A stretch of DNA of 64,000 nt from Cohnella silvisoli (GCF_021190915.1 NZ_JAIOAP010000012.1:170662-234661); one strand, 5' to 3'. Counted from the first letter of the stretch, positions 25,562 to 34,658 are shown. A program made the numbers and translations. The notes: generated by a model not told the origin, from the sequence alone.

Positions 25562-25593
25562 ACAAAACAAAACGCCGACGCGAGGCCGACGTT
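25562..25593 (-). terminator. Rho-independent terminator upstream of typA
   Basis: On the minus strand AACGTCGGC pairs with GTCGGCGTT (two G-U pairs) around a CTCGC loop, followed by TTTTGTTTTG. It lies 120 bp past the membrane-protein gene and upstream of typA. Confidence 0.65.
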
Positions 25594-25714
25594 AATTTGC
25601 ATCACCGGTACGATCGACTCAGCGCGATCCAGAGAGTTTACGCTGGTCCTCATCCCTTCTATTATACGCTAGATTAGTCGAAAAGCCAATAACAATGTAA
25701 ACCGCACGCCGATA

Positions 25715-26197
25715 TTACCAAGTTCTCGGGCGGCGAAGTACGAGCCATGCGCCAAAACCGATAAGCCCCGCGGCCAGTACGTATATTCCCCATGTCCACA
25801 AGAGCGTCATTCCGAACATGACGATCGATAGAACCGCAAGCCCGACGGCAGCCGTCCACACTTGCCGTGTTCGGCTATAGCCGAACACGTAAAACTCATA
25901 AAGTCCGACCGCGATGGCAAACGGAAACAACGGCCATAAATACTTCATCAGCCCCCACCCGAACCAATTCCCGATCAACAGGATAACGGATACGACCGTT
26001 AAGATCCCTGCCGGTATTAAGGCGACGGACGGAACCATTCTTCCGAAATAGAGCACATGCAACAGCACGCCGGGAATCAAAATGAACAGCGGCCAAAAAA
26101 CGGCTCCGATAAAAGCGAAAACACCCAATTTGCCTAAAAGAATTATCAATCCAACAGCCACGACTCCGATTCCGACTGCGGCGGATTGTCTGTTCAC
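25715..26197 (-). CDS. Small multispanning membrane protein, LiaI/LiaF-like hydrophobic region
   Basis: A 160-residue protein of about six membrane segments with Trp-containing turns (VFWPLFILIPGVLLH, KYLWPLFPFAIAVGLYEF), reminiscent of the LiaI-LiaF-type transmembrane region and DUF5668 proteins, but it lacks the extracytoplasmic LiaF domain. No partner histidine kinase is nearby. The function cannot be stated. The C-terminus is basic (LRRPRTW). Confidence 0.65.
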   Translation of the reverse strand: MNRQSAAVGIGVVAVGLIILLGKLGVFAFIGAVFWPLFILIPGVLLHVLYFGRMVPSVALIPAGILTVVSVILLIGNWFGWGLMKYLWPLFPFAIAVGLYEFYVFGYSRTRQVWTAAVGLAVLSIVMFGMTLLWTWGIYVLAAGLIGFGAWLVLRRPRTW

Positions 26198-26319
26198 GAA
26201 GGTTCCCCCACTTCATCCCATACTCTGAACATCACGGCTCTCGTTACGGATCGTGACATCTTTTTCTTTAGTTTAATGGAAGTCAGCGGAAAAAACTAGT
26301 TCAAGGATGCAAATTTTCC

Positions 26320-26997
26320 CTAAAGCCTGTGCGCTTTGCCGACCCGGCGAACAATCAAAGCGACTGCCAACAGCACGATTACCGTCGTTATCGGAAACAG
26401 CTGCTCGATATCAGGCGGCACTAAATGAATGTAACGCTTGATTCCAGGGTCCCCCAGCATCATATCGGCTGCGGTATAGCCAAGCAATCCCCCTCCCAAA
26501 TAAACAAGGCCGGGCAAGCGATCAAGAACGCGCATAATGAAGGAACTCCCCCAAATGATAATCGGGATACTCATAACGATACCGATGATCAGCATAACGG
26601 TATCTCCTTTGGCAACCGCGGCTACAGCGAGCACATTATCCAGGCTCATGACGAAATCGGCTACGACAATCGTCCATACCGCTCCCGCTAAAGTAGATGC
26701 TGCTTGCGTATGGGAGTCAGCTACATGATTATCGAGCAGCAGCTGCAAGGCAATTACGATGAGCAGAACGGCTCCTACGGTTCGAAGAAAAGGAATGTGC
26801 AATAAGGTTATCGCTCCCAGCGTCAATACGCATCTTAGTACAATGGCCGCCGCTGCCCCCCACCAGACTGCTCTTCTTCGCTGGGCTGCGGGCAGTTTGC
26901 GTCCCGCCATCGCGATGACGATAGCGTTATCGCCGCTTAAGAGCAAATTAATCATTACGATTTCCAGAAACACGAACAAAGTTTCCAAAGTTCCCAC
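26320..26997 (-). CDS. TerC family integral membrane protein (YjbE-like)
   Basis: A 225-residue membrane protein with about seven hydrophobic segments. The TerC signatures NLLLSGDNAIVIAMAGRKLP at about 17-36 and VVADFVMSLDNVLAVAAVAKGD at about 111-132 contain the conserved acidic residues thought to bind metal. The start is GTG with AGGGGGTG 5 bp upstream. Members have been linked to Mn2+ export or metallation of secreted proteins. It is divergent from a second TerC gene 120 bp away. Confidence 0.88.
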   Translation of the reverse strand: MGTLETLFVFLEIVMINLLLSGDNAIVIAMAGRKLPAAQRRRAVWWGAAAAIVLRCVLTLGAITLLHIPFLRTVGAVLLIVIALQLLLDNHVADSHTQAASTLAGAVWTIVVADFVMSLDNVLAVAAVAKGDTVMLIIGIVMSIPIIIWGSSFIMRVLDRLPGLVYLGGGLLGYTAADMMLGDPGIKRYIHLVPPDIEQLFPITTVIVLLAVALIVRRVGKAHRL

Positions 26998-27116
26998 GTG
27001 GTCACCCCCTCATACCTGTTTTATGTACAAGCAGGCGAGGTTATGTAAGCACATTTTTGAATCCCTTTTATAATTTTCGCGTATTACCGTTTGAATCATT
27101 TGGGGAGGGACCAATC

Positions 27117-27860
27117 GTGGAATTATTCGGATGGGATATTTTAAGCTTGGACTTCTGGTCTATACTCTTGACCATTGTGTTCATCGATCTATTGCTCGCG
27201 GGAGACAACGCTATCGTAATCGGTCTTGCAGCCAGAAATTTACCGAAGAACATGCAGAAAAAAGCGGTTATCTGGGGGACGTTCGGTGCGGTATTCATCC
27301 GTATCGTCGCGACCATGCTTGTCGTATCGTTGCTGAAAATTCCGTTCCTGCTTGCAATAGGGGGCGTGTTGCTAATATGGATTGCCTACAAGCTTCTCGT
27401 GCAAGGGGAGTCTCATGACAATATCAAGGCCGGTACGACCCTATGGTCGGCTATACAGACGATAATCATAGCCGACGCCGCAATGGGTCTGGACAACGTT
27501 ATCGCCGTAGCCGGCGCGGCGCATGGCGATTACTTCCTTGTCGTGTTGGGGCTTCTGATCAGCATCCCGATCGTCGTGTGGGGCAGTACTTTATTCATCA
27601 AAATTATCGAGAAATACACATGGATCATTTACATTGGCTCAGGGGTACTCGCCTATACGGCAGCCAAAATGATTACGCACGAGGGTAAATTCGAGAGCTT
27701 CTTCTTAGAAAATCCTTTGTTCACCTGGATATTTATCGCCACAATGGTCGTTCTCGTCATTGTCGCAGGCGTGTGGACGAATGCCATCAGAGCTCGTCGG
27801 GCGCAGCTTAACAAGACAAGTCCCGTGCTTGCAACTAAAAAAAGCCGCGAAACGCATTAA
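27117..27860 (+). CDS. TerC family integral membrane protein (YkoY-like)
   Basis: A 247-residue membrane protein. The GTG at 27117 is chosen because GGGGAGGG lies 7 bp upstream; the frame opens 20 codons earlier without a ribosome site. Conserved blocks are IDLLLAGDNAIVIGLAARNLP (about 22-42) and IADAAMGLDNVIAVAGAAHGDY (about 118-139). A short basic tail ends the protein. It is probably a metal, likely Mn2+, exporter or metallation factor. The 120-bp divergent region contains a TATAAT at about 27070 but no yybP-ykoY riboswitch that I can see. Confidence 0.88.
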   Translation: MELFGWDILSLDFWSILLTIVFIDLLLAGDNAIVIGLAARNLPKNMQKKAVIWGTFGAVFIRIVATMLVVSLLKIPFLLAIGGVLLIWIAYKLLVQGESHDNIKAGTTLWSAIQTIIIADAAMGLDNVIAVAGAAHGDYFLVVLGLLISIPIVVWGSTLFIKIIEKYTWIIYIGSGVLAYTAAKMITHEGKFESFFLENPLFTWIFIATMVVLVIVAGVWTNAIRARRAQLNKTSPVLATKKSRETH

Positions 27861-27891
27861 TTGCGCGACATCCTAATTTTTTTCTCTCGGC

Positions 27892-27936
27892 AAAAAGGCT
27901 TGGATAAGGTCCTCAGGGACGTATCCAAGCCTTTTC
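27892..27936. terminator. Bidirectional terminator between terC and thiI
   Basis: AAAAAGGCTTGGATA and TATCCAAGCCTTTTC form a stem of about 14 bp with a 15-base loop. A- and T-rich flanks allow function in both directions between convergent genes. Confidence 0.88.
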
Positions 27937-27949
27937 TAATACGCCTGCC

Positions 27950-29170
27950 TTAAAACCACTCGTCCTCGCGTTGCTTAGACGCTCCCGGCACTCCGGTTTC
28001 CGTCAATAAAACCGTCTCCGTTCCTTCTACCGCATCATCGATCAACCGATCGAATTGTTCTCCTAGATGCGCTTCAACTCGCTCTACGATCCGCAAATCC
28101 GGATTCGTAGCTGGAGACTTCGGCACAAATAACGTACAACAATCTTCAAAGGGCAATATGGACGTCTCGAATGTATTTATTTTTACGGCATAGTCGATGA
28201 TCTCTTGTTTGTCCATCATAACAAGCGGTCTAAGCAGCGGCAACGATGAGGATCGGCCGATCACGTTCATGCTGCCGAGCGTCTGACTCGCCACTTGCCC
28301 CAAGCTATCTCCCGACACGATCGCGAGAGCCCCGCTCCGCTCAGCTAAGCGCTCCGTAATTTTTAGCATGCTTCTACGCATCAAGGTAATGATCAAGCTG
28401 TCATGACCGGACTGCGCCAGCTTGGTCTGTATATCCGTGAACGGCACGAGATGAAGCCTGATTTTGCCGCCGTAATAGGCTAGTCTCTGCGCTAGGGTCA
28501 CAACTTTTTCTTTGGCCTGCTCGCTGGTAAAGGGATAGCTATGGAAATGAACGGCTTCGATTTTCAGCCCTTTCTTCATCGCCATCCAACCCGCTACCGG
28601 GCTATCGATCCCGCCAGACAATAGCAGCATCGCTTTACCGTTCATGCCGAGCGGGAAACCCCCGGCTCCCTTCTCGACTTCGCAGTATAGGTATGTTTCT
28701 TTATGCTGAATATCCACCTTAAGCTCGACCTCGGGCTTCCGTACATCTACCTTTAATTCCGGACAATGACGGAGCACATACGAACCGATGAGATGGTTCA
28801 TCTCCAATGAATCATGGGGAAACTGCTTCCAGCCGCGTTTCACCGAAACCTTGAACGTCTTAGGCGCAGGATCCACTGTCCGCATAATTTCAAGAGCGCA
28901 TTTCTGAATGGACTCCAACTCTTGAGGAGCGCTTGCAACGGGGCTGAACGACATAATTCCGAATATATCTTTAAGCCTCGCCGCAACTAGACCGTAATCC
29001 TCGCCGTTTAAGTGGATGTACACCCGCGCATATCCCCTTACGTAGCTCAAAGCCGGAAAATCCTTCAACGCCGACTGAATTTGCAGCAGCAGCATCGCTT
29101 CGAATCGATTGCGGTTGCGGCCTTTAATCGTTATTTCCCCGAACCGCACGATTATCAGATCGTAATTCAT
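27950..29170 (-). CDS. thiI: tRNA 4-thiouridine synthase ThiI
   Basis: Adenylates and thiolates U8 of tRNA, and can supply sulfur for thiazole synthesis. The 406-residue form has an N-terminal ferredoxin-like/THUMP region (about 1-165) and the PP-loop ATPase with SGGIDSPVAGWMAMKKG at about 185. There is no C-terminal rhodanese domain, as in Bacillus, where a dedicated cysteine desulfurase donates sulfur. The ATG overlaps the desulfurase stop by 1 bp (TAATG), matching the nifZ-thiI pairing of B. subtilis. Confidence 0.95.
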   Translation of the reverse strand: MNYDLIIVRFGEITIKGRNRNRFEAMLLLQIQSALKDFPALSYVRGYARVYIHLNGEDYGLVAARLKDIFGIMSFSPVASAPQELESIQKCALEIMRTVDPAPKTFKVSVKRGWKQFPHDSLEMNHLIGSYVLRHCPELKVDVRKPEVELKVDIQHKETYLYCEVEKGAGGFPLGMNGKAMLLLSGGIDSPVAGWMAMKKGLKIEAVHFHSYPFTSEQAKEKVVTLAQRLAYYGGKIRLHLVPFTDIQTKLAQSGHDSLIITLMRRSMLKITERLAERSGALAIVSGDSLGQVASQTLGSMNVIGRSSSLPLLRPLVMMDKQEIIDYAVKINTFETSILPFEDCCTLFVPKSPATNPDLRIVERVEAHLGEQFDRLIDDAVEGTETVLLTETGVPGASKQREDEWF

Positions 29171-30336
29171 TATGGTTTCCTTTCCAAAGGCTTCAATTTG
29201 TCTACAACCATCTTGAGCCTATCCCCTAATATTTCGATGTCTTCCTTCGTATGTTCATCGCCGAAGCTGATCCGTATGCTTCCAGAGGCGCGATCCGCAT
29301 CTTGGCCCATCGCAAGAAGCACGCGGCTTGGCTGCAAGCTCTTAGAGGAGCATGCGGATTGCGTAGATGCCAGAATGCCATGTTTTTCGAGCATATGAAT
29401 CATAACCTCGGGCCGCATTCCCGGATAAGAAAAATTGACAACATGGGGTGCGGCGTTGTCAGTAACATCAGTAGGGACACCGTTAATTAACAACTCCGGT
29501 ATTTCCGCAACAATCTCTAGCAACCGATGCCTCATCGCATACATCTTCATCCTGCGGTCTTCCCTATTTTCCAAAGTGATCCGCAGCGCTTGCGCCATCG
29601 CCACGACTCCAGGAACATTGAGGGTTCCCGATCGCATGCCAAACTCTTGTTCTCCGCCATTCAGCAACGAAGCAAGCTCAGTTCCTTCTTTAGCAAGAAG
29701 AAATCCTACGCCCTTGGGACCTCCGAACTTATGCGCCGAACCCGAATATAAATGTACGCCCCATTCCTTCCATGAGAAAGGTACTTTCCCGATCGCTTGA
29801 ACTCCGTCCACGTGAAAGCGAACATGCGGGTGCTTGGAAACGATCGCTCCGATTTCTTGGATAGGCTGAATAACCCCTGTTTCGTTGTTTACATGCATGA
29901 CGCTAACGAGAACCGTGTCTTTTCTAATCGCTTTCTCGACATCCTCCGGATTGACTTTACCTTGCTGATCTACAGCCAATATCGTCGTATGGATGCCGAG
30001 AGCTTCAAGCTGCCGAACGCTTTCATATACGGAAGCGTGTTCGATTGCCGTTGTTATGACATGTTTAGACTCTCTTGTCACCTTATTGACGGAGCCTTTG
30101 ATAGCCAGGTTGTTGCTTTCCGTTCCTCCCGACGTGAAAATAACTTCTTTCGGGTTTGCCCCCATTTTATCGGCGATGCTAGACCGAGCTCTCTCCGCGA
30201 GTCTCATGGCTTCCGCACCCGATCGATGCAGCGCAGATGGATTGGCGTAATGCAGCTTCATAACGTCGCTCATCGTCTCGATAACCGTTGGCGACATCGG
30301 GGTAGAGGCGCAATGATCGTAATAATAAGTTTTCAT
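29170..30336 (-). CDS. Cysteine desulfurase (NifS/IscS family, NifZ-like), partner of ThiI
   Basis: A 388-residue PLP enzyme giving a protein-bound persulfide from cysteine. Visible are YYYDHCASTPMSP at the N-terminus, SGGTESNNLAIKG at about 69, HVNNETGVIQPI at about 147 and the PLP lysine in SGSAHKFGGPKGVGFL at about 198-213. The catalytic cysteine is in STQSACSSKSLQPS at about 325. It is translationally coupled to thiI, so it very likely feeds s4U synthesis rather than general Fe-S assembly. Confidence 0.94.
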   Translation of the reverse strand: MKTYYYDHCASTPMSPTVIETMSDVMKLHYANPSALHRSGAEAMRLAERARSSIADKMGANPKEVIFTSGGTESNNLAIKGSVNKVTRESKHVITTAIEHASVYESVRQLEALGIHTTILAVDQQGKVNPEDVEKAIRKDTVLVSVMHVNNETGVIQPIQEIGAIVSKHPHVRFHVDGVQAIGKVPFSWKEWGVHLYSGSAHKFGGPKGVGFLLAKEGTELASLLNGGEQEFGMRSGTLNVPGVVAMAQALRITLENREDRRMKMYAMRHRLLEIVAEIPELLINGVPTDVTDNAAPHVVNFSYPGMRPEVMIHMLEKHGILASTQSACSSKSLQPSRVLLAMGQDADRASGSIRISFGDEHTKEDIEILGDRLKMVVDKLKPLERKP

Positions 30337-30375
30337 ATCGGTTCCCCATTCTTCCGTAACATAGGATTATGCAAT

Positions 30376-30420
30376 AAAAGGGACCAAAAACGGGTGCATT
30401 GCTTCCCGTCTTGATCCCCT
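30376..30420 (-). terminator. Terminator after the lytic transglycosylase gene
   Basis: On the minus strand GGGATCAAGACGGG and CCCGTTTTTGGTCCC form an imperfect stem with a 10-base loop and a TTTTATTG tail, 20 bp past the stop codon. Confidence 0.7.
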
Positions 30421-30440
30421 CTTAAACTGAATATTCAGCT

Positions 30441-31118
30441 TTAGACGCTCCATTGCTTGGATGCATCCAGAACTTTACGAATGTAGCTCTGCGTCTCTCC
30501 AGGCAGCTTATGAAGGTTCATGGCGACATCTTGGTCGGTCGCTAAACCCAAGCGATCTACCCGTCCGGGTCCCGCATTGTATGCGGCTAGAGCTGTCGAT
30601 ACGTTTCCATCATATTTCCGAAGTAAATAAGACAGAAATCGCGTACCGCCGTCGATGTTCTGCGCCGGATCGAAGGAATTCGTCACTCCCAGACCGCGTG
30701 CCGTGTCATCCATCAATTGCATGAGCCCTTTAGCACCCGCTGAGGATACGGCAGAGGAATTAAAGGACGATTCCGATTGGATTACTCCTTTAATTAAGGC
30801 AGGATCTACTCCGTATTTCGCCCCTGCAGCGGAAATGAGATCGTCGTAGGTCGAGGACGTACCGCGATCGTCCGTTAGCGCTCCTCCCCAAGAAGCGATC
30901 GGCAATGAAAACGCCGAAACATTCGGTATTTCCGAAGATAATCCGCTCACCGTTCCCTGCGATGAGTCAGCCGTCAATTGGCTCAATAATAGATCGAATA
31001 GGCCTGTACCATCGCCAGCCGCAGCGTCCGTAGACTTACTGCTGAAAGGATTTGCTCCCGATAGCCATTGGGTCAGAAGCAATTGTTTCAATACGCGCGG
31101 ATCAGTCGTTACATTCAC
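30441..31118 (-). CDS. Lytic transglycosylase (SLT domain)
   Basis: A 225-residue protein. Residues about 90-220 form a soluble-lytic-transglycosylase domain: YDDLISAAGAKYGVDPALIKGVIQSESSFNSSAVSSAGAKGLMQL, with the catalytic Glu in QSES at about 117, then ALAAYNAGPGRVDRLG near 185. The N-terminal 90 residues are Ser/Asp-rich and without an obvious signal peptide, as for Bacillus YjbJ-like enzymes, so the export route is unclear. Monocistronic, with its own terminator. Confidence 0.88.
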   Translation of the reverse strand: MNVTTDPRVLKQLLLTQWLSGANPFSSKSTDAAAGDGTGLFDLLLSQLTADSSQGTVSGLSSEIPNVSAFSLPIASWGGALTDDRGTSSTYDDLISAAGAKYGVDPALIKGVIQSESSFNSSAVSSAGAKGLMQLMDDTARGLGVTNSFDPAQNIDGGTRFLSYLLRKYDGNVSTALAAYNAGPGRVDRLGLATDQDVAMNLHKLPGETQSYIRKVLDASKQWSV

Positions 31119-31219
31119 TTCGGTTGTCTCCCGATAGTCAAATTGTTGATTAATCTATTGTACAACAACTACCGGTGTACGCCTAGTCCCGACACAATTC
31201 GCTTCCTGAACCTTAAGAC

Positions 31220-31432
31220 CTATTTTTTGCTGTTTGGCTGAAAGGTCAGGCAACAAGTGACGGAAGATGTCGGCGCATGATCGTGATGAGAGAAAAATTC
31301 TTCGGCGAATTCTTCAATCCATTTGTTCTTGGCATGCGAATCCACTTCAATGGCGATTTCATTAGCCCCGCATTGATTGCCTTGATTCCAGAAAGAACAA
31401 TTGCTTACGCTGCAAGCTACGCCGTTCGGCAT
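31220..31432 (-). CDS. DUF1540 domain protein
   Basis: A 70-residue cysteine-rich protein. The DUF1540 motif VACSVSNCSFWNQGNQCGANEIAIE has three spaced cysteines; the usual later pair is seen as TCCLTF. The ATG at 31432 is favoured over a GTG three codons earlier because GGGGGGTGG lies 5 bp before it. The domain probably binds a metal; its role is unknown and the family is common in spore formers. Confidence 0.83.
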   Translation of the reverse strand: MPNGVACSVSNCSFWNQGNQCGANEIAIEVDSHAKNKWIEEFAEEFFSHHDHAPTSSVTCCLTFQPNSKK

Positions 31433-31512
31433 ATAAACCACCCCCCTGTCCTATTGTGCACCCGATAAAGACGGGTATGCGGACAGAGGGGTGGGGGTTG
31501 CAGGGTGAAATG

Positions 31513-32013
31513 TTATTTCGATTGTCCTTGCATACGACGTTGGGTCAAATAATCGCTTTCGTAATACGTCAGATCGTCGCGCAATTCTTCGTAAATACGG
31601 GATATGCTTAATACGACATCGCGGGCGGAACGCACCGGCTTTACGCGGAAACGAATTGCATCTTGACCGGTGTAAGCGTAACGGCCGTCTTCGGAGTAGC
31701 ATTCATTTTTAGGATAAAAAAAGGCATTCACGCCGTTATGGTACACCTCATACAACGCACGTTCGGCCAGCTCGTTATCGAAATTCGGGCGTCTTAATAT
31801 CGCGCCAAGCTTCTCGTAAGCGACTTCCGAAAATACGAGCAAATGACGCAAGTCGGACAATAGGCCGCTGTAAAAACTAGTACTATCCGCATTGTCTTGT
31901 TGGACAAGCTGCTCAAGCGCATTGTGGTTAAGAAAATGTTCGATCGGATCAATAGCTGCCTTTAATTTCTCTCGGCTGGATTCGGCAAGCCCTTTAATAT
32001 TGGTGGCTGGCAT
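31513..32013 (-). CDS. YpuI family protein (DUF3907)
   Basis: A 166-residue soluble, largely helical protein. The pattern SFYSGLLSDLRHLLVFSEVAYEKLG, then LYEVYHNGVNAFFYPKNECYSEDGRYAYTGQDAIRFR, matches the YpuI family of Bacillales. No catalytic motif is evident and the function is unknown. It lies between DUF1540 and a divergent secreted protease. Confidence 0.78.
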   Translation of the reverse strand: MPATNIKGLAESSREKLKAAIDPIEHFLNHNALEQLVQQDNADSTSFYSGLLSDLRHLLVFSEVAYEKLGAILRRPNFDNELAERALYEVYHNGVNAFFYPKNECYSEDGRYAYTGQDAIRFRVKPVRSARDVVLSISRIYEELRDDLTYYESDYLTQRRMQGQSK

Positions 32014-32237
32014 GAATTGGTCCCCTTTCCATTGTACAAAAGCATACCCTCATAAGATTATTCTGGGTAGCGAGCTAAAAAGTTCCGCTTTTGACCTCGC
32101 GAAACTTTCCTCATCGTACCATAAAACACGGTGAAGCGGTACTGGCTAACGTAAAATGTGCCGTATATTTTTATTGCTTCCCTTTCATCCTAATGAGATG
32201 AGTTCCCTTATTCAATGGGACGAAAAGGAGATGCGTT

Positions 32238-34091
32238 ATGCGCCGAAATAAGCTGCTCGGTTTTTTATTTACTTTCGCTCTCGTCTTGTTCGCCATTCCG
32301 CTTGCATCGCCTGCATTAAGGCCTTGGCATCCTGCGCCCTCGCGGGTGCCGAATGTTCAATCGGCTGCCAAGAAGGAAGTTATGTACAAGCAACAAACCG
32401 TTCAACGCGACATGGAAGCGACCGAGCGGTTGTCAAGGTCTCAGGTCGCGAGAGACGTTCATCATTTATTGTTAAAAGAACCCGCGAATGGAAAGTCTGG
32501 CTCAAGTGTCGAAGCCTTGTTAAAAACTCATCCTGAAATTTTATACGCAGAGTGGACGCGCGGCAATCAGCATAAAAAGGTCGGATCCATTGACAAAGGA
32601 CTAGACAAAGCCGCAAAACCGTATTTGTCTAAGGCTCATTCATCATTACGACAAGGTACTCCTTATTCTTCACCCACCTTTTCTTACAATGGCAAAAGTT
32701 ATTTTGTTTTATCGCAGAAGGCTGCCAATTCTAAGCAAAGCCTTGTCGCGCTAGTATCCACGGAAGTCATCCAAGCGGTTGAGCGTCATCAGCGCCGCAA
32801 TTTGCGACTCATTCCTTATCCTCCCGAGGGACGATACCGGATCGAATCCGTCACACCCGGTTCAAATAAGGAAACAACGGTGCGGACGGGAGAAGATAAC
32901 GGAAACGCCAGTCACTATACGATCGACGAGATCGTCGCGAAGTTTCGTACGCCCTTAACGGAAAAGCAATTATTGCAGCTTCGCAAGGAGCTTGATTTAT
33001 CCGTAATCAAACATACGGGAAAAACCTATGTATTCCGTTCCAAAAAACATCAAACCCATGAATTGAAGGCTTACTTTCTCAGCAAATGGAAGCCGGAATA
33101 CGTTGAGCCTCATTACTTGTATTTAACAAACGGTTTGCAAGGATCCACCAATAGCGTTCCCTTCGTTCCCAATGATACGCTTTATTCCGAATATCAATGG
33201 AATTTGCCCGAGATTGCTACGGAGAACGGTTGGAACGTAACGAAGGGCAGCAAGGATGTAATCGTTGCTGTAGTAGACACGGGCGTGCAATCCGATCATC
33301 CCGATCTCAAAGGCCGATTGGTAAAAGGAACTAATATTGTAGATCCTTCGAGCCCTCCCGATGACGACGTCGGTCATGGTACGCATGTTGCCGGAATCAT
33401 CGCCGCGGAAGTCAACAATAACGAAGGCGTTGCGGGAATGACTTGGTTCACGAAAATCATGCCTGTTAAAGTTCTCGACAGCTCGGGAGCCGGCTCAACG
33501 TATTCTGTCGCTGAAGGAATTATTTGGGCGACGGATCACGGGGCCCATATTATTAATATGAGCTTGGGCAATTATGCAGAAGCCGAATTTCTTCATGATG
33601 CACTGAAGTACGCGTATGATCACGGCGTCGTGCTGGTAGCCGCAAGCGGCAATGACAATACCGATCGCCCAGGCTACCCTGCGGCTTATCCGGAGGTGCT
33701 CGCCATATCCGCAACCGATCAAAGCGAAGCCCGAGCCGAATATTCCAATTACGGGGACTATATCGACGTCGCTGCGCCTGGAACATCTATCCCAAGCACC
33801 TATCCGGGAAGCCGTTATGCAGCCTTATCAGGCACCTCCATGGCTTCACCGCACGTCGCTGCCCTCGCCTCATTGGTTCGTGCGGCTAATTCTAAGCTTA
33901 CCAATGTCGAGATCATGGAATTGCTGCGGCGTACGGCCAGAGATCTAGGCAAACCCGGCAAAGATAACGACTACGGTTATGGACAGATCGATGTCATGTC
34001 GGCTTTGCAATCGGCAAGCGGCACGAATACTTCTTTACAGCTCTTTCCTCAACAGGTTCGCCGAGAGCTCGAGCAATTAAACAAGAAATAA
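32238..34091 (+). CDS. Secreted S8 (subtilisin-like) serine protease with a long N-terminal sensor-like region
   Basis: A 617-residue exported protease. A signal peptide (about 1-26) is followed by a 300-residue N-terminal region: about 75-200 resembles an extracytoplasmic Cache-like fold (PEILYAEWTRGNQHKKVG ... YNGKSYFVLSQKAANSKQSLVALVST), then about 225-300 has the look of a subtilase propeptide. The peptidase domain has Asp in AVVDTGVQSDHP (about 348), His in GHGTHVAG (about 380) and Ser in SGTSMASPH (about 533). AAAAGGAG lies 7 bp before the ATG. The Cache-like call is by eye and tentative; the protease call is firm. Confidence 0.92.
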   Translation: MRRNKLLGFLFTFALVLFAIPLASPALRPWHPAPSRVPNVQSAAKKEVMYKQQTVQRDMEATERLSRSQVARDVHHLLLKEPANGKSGSSVEALLKTHPEILYAEWTRGNQHKKVGSIDKGLDKAAKPYLSKAHSSLRQGTPYSSPTFSYNGKSYFVLSQKAANSKQSLVALVSTEVIQAVERHQRRNLRLIPYPPEGRYRIESVTPGSNKETTVRTGEDNGNASHYTIDEIVAKFRTPLTEKQLLQLRKELDLSVIKHTGKTYVFRSKKHQTHELKAYFLSKWKPEYVEPHYLYLTNGLQGSTNSVPFVPNDTLYSEYQWNLPEIATENGWNVTKGSKDVIVAVVDTGVQSDHPDLKGRLVKGTNIVDPSSPPDDDVGHGTHVAGIIAAEVNNNEGVAGMTWFTKIMPVKVLDSSGAGSTYSVAEGIIWATDHGAHIINMSLGNYAEAEFLHDALKYAYDHGVVLVAASGNDNTDRPGYPAAYPEVLAISATDQSEARAEYSNYGDYIDVAAPGTSIPSTYPGSRYAALSGTSMASPHVAALASLVRAANSKLTNVEIMELLRRTARDLGKPGKDNDYGYGQIDVMSALQSASGTNTSLQLFPQQVRRELEQLNKK

Positions 34092-34102
34092 TCGAATCGG
34101 CA

Positions 34103-34142
34103 AAAAACGGCCTAACTGCCGATGAGCAGTTAGGCCGTTTTG
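34103..34142. terminator. Strong bidirectional terminator between the protease and rnpB
   Basis: AAAACGGCCTAACTGC and GCAGTTAGGCCGTTTT form a perfect 16-bp stem with a 6-base loop. It ends the plus-strand protease gene and, on the minus strand, follows the 3' end of the RNase P RNA. Confidence 0.92.
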
Positions 34143-34149
34143 AATTTAA

Positions 34150-34577
34150 GATTAGCCGGAAAGCTTGCCGTAAGCCGGGTTCTGTACTTCCGGTGGTCAT
34201 AACGGACAGCTTCCGCTGTCCTCCCACAAAGGAAGCGACAATCATCTTTCTAGGCCGCACATTGCTGTACGGCTCAAGCGACCAACCCGAACGCACCCCG
34301 GGCTAGGGCTGCAGCCAGTGACGGCTGCCGCGTTCTCCTCGGTCTTGCTCCAAATGGGGTTTACCAGGAGCAAAGTCACCAGTGCTCCTCGTGGTCTCTT
34401 ACACCACGGTTCCATCCTTGCCTGATCTGCGTTAGCAGCCATCGGCGGTCCATTTCTGTGGCCCTATCCTTCAACTCGCGTTGACTGGACGTTATCCAGC
34501 ATTCTGCCCTGTGGAGCCCGGACTTTCCTCTCGTGGCGCGAAGCCACCAGCGATTGTCTGTCAAACTTTCCGGTTTG
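34150..34577 (-). ncRNA. rnpB: RNase P RNA component, type A-like
   Basis: Catalytic RNA for tRNA 5' maturation, on the minus strand. Helix P1 is seen as CCGGAAAGTTTG at the 5' side (34573-34562) pairing with CAAGCTTTCCGG near 34167-34156. The universal GAGGAAAGTCCGGGCTCC (about 34536-34519), CCGCCGATGG, GGTAAACCCC, GCTTGAGCC and the 3' ACAGAACCCGGCTTA are present in order. These match the ancestral type A form rather than the type B RNA of B. subtilis. Ends are estimated from P1 and the downstream terminator to within a few bases. Long ORFs over this span are spurious. Confidence 0.93.
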
Positions 34578-34658
34578 CAACGACTAGTATATCGCGAATC
34601 GCGTCCTCTGACAACGGGAATGAATGGAGGAAGTACCAGTGTTTAATGATTTCCTGAT

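Noticed and set aside
27000..27116. Possible yybP-ykoY manganese riboswitch between the two terC genes
   Set aside because: Genes of this family often carry one, but the region is only about 120 bp and I cannot find the conserved core or paired stems.
34150..34577. Several 60-100 codon frames on the minus strand
   Set aside because: They coincide with the RNase P RNA, whose conserved elements explain the sequence.
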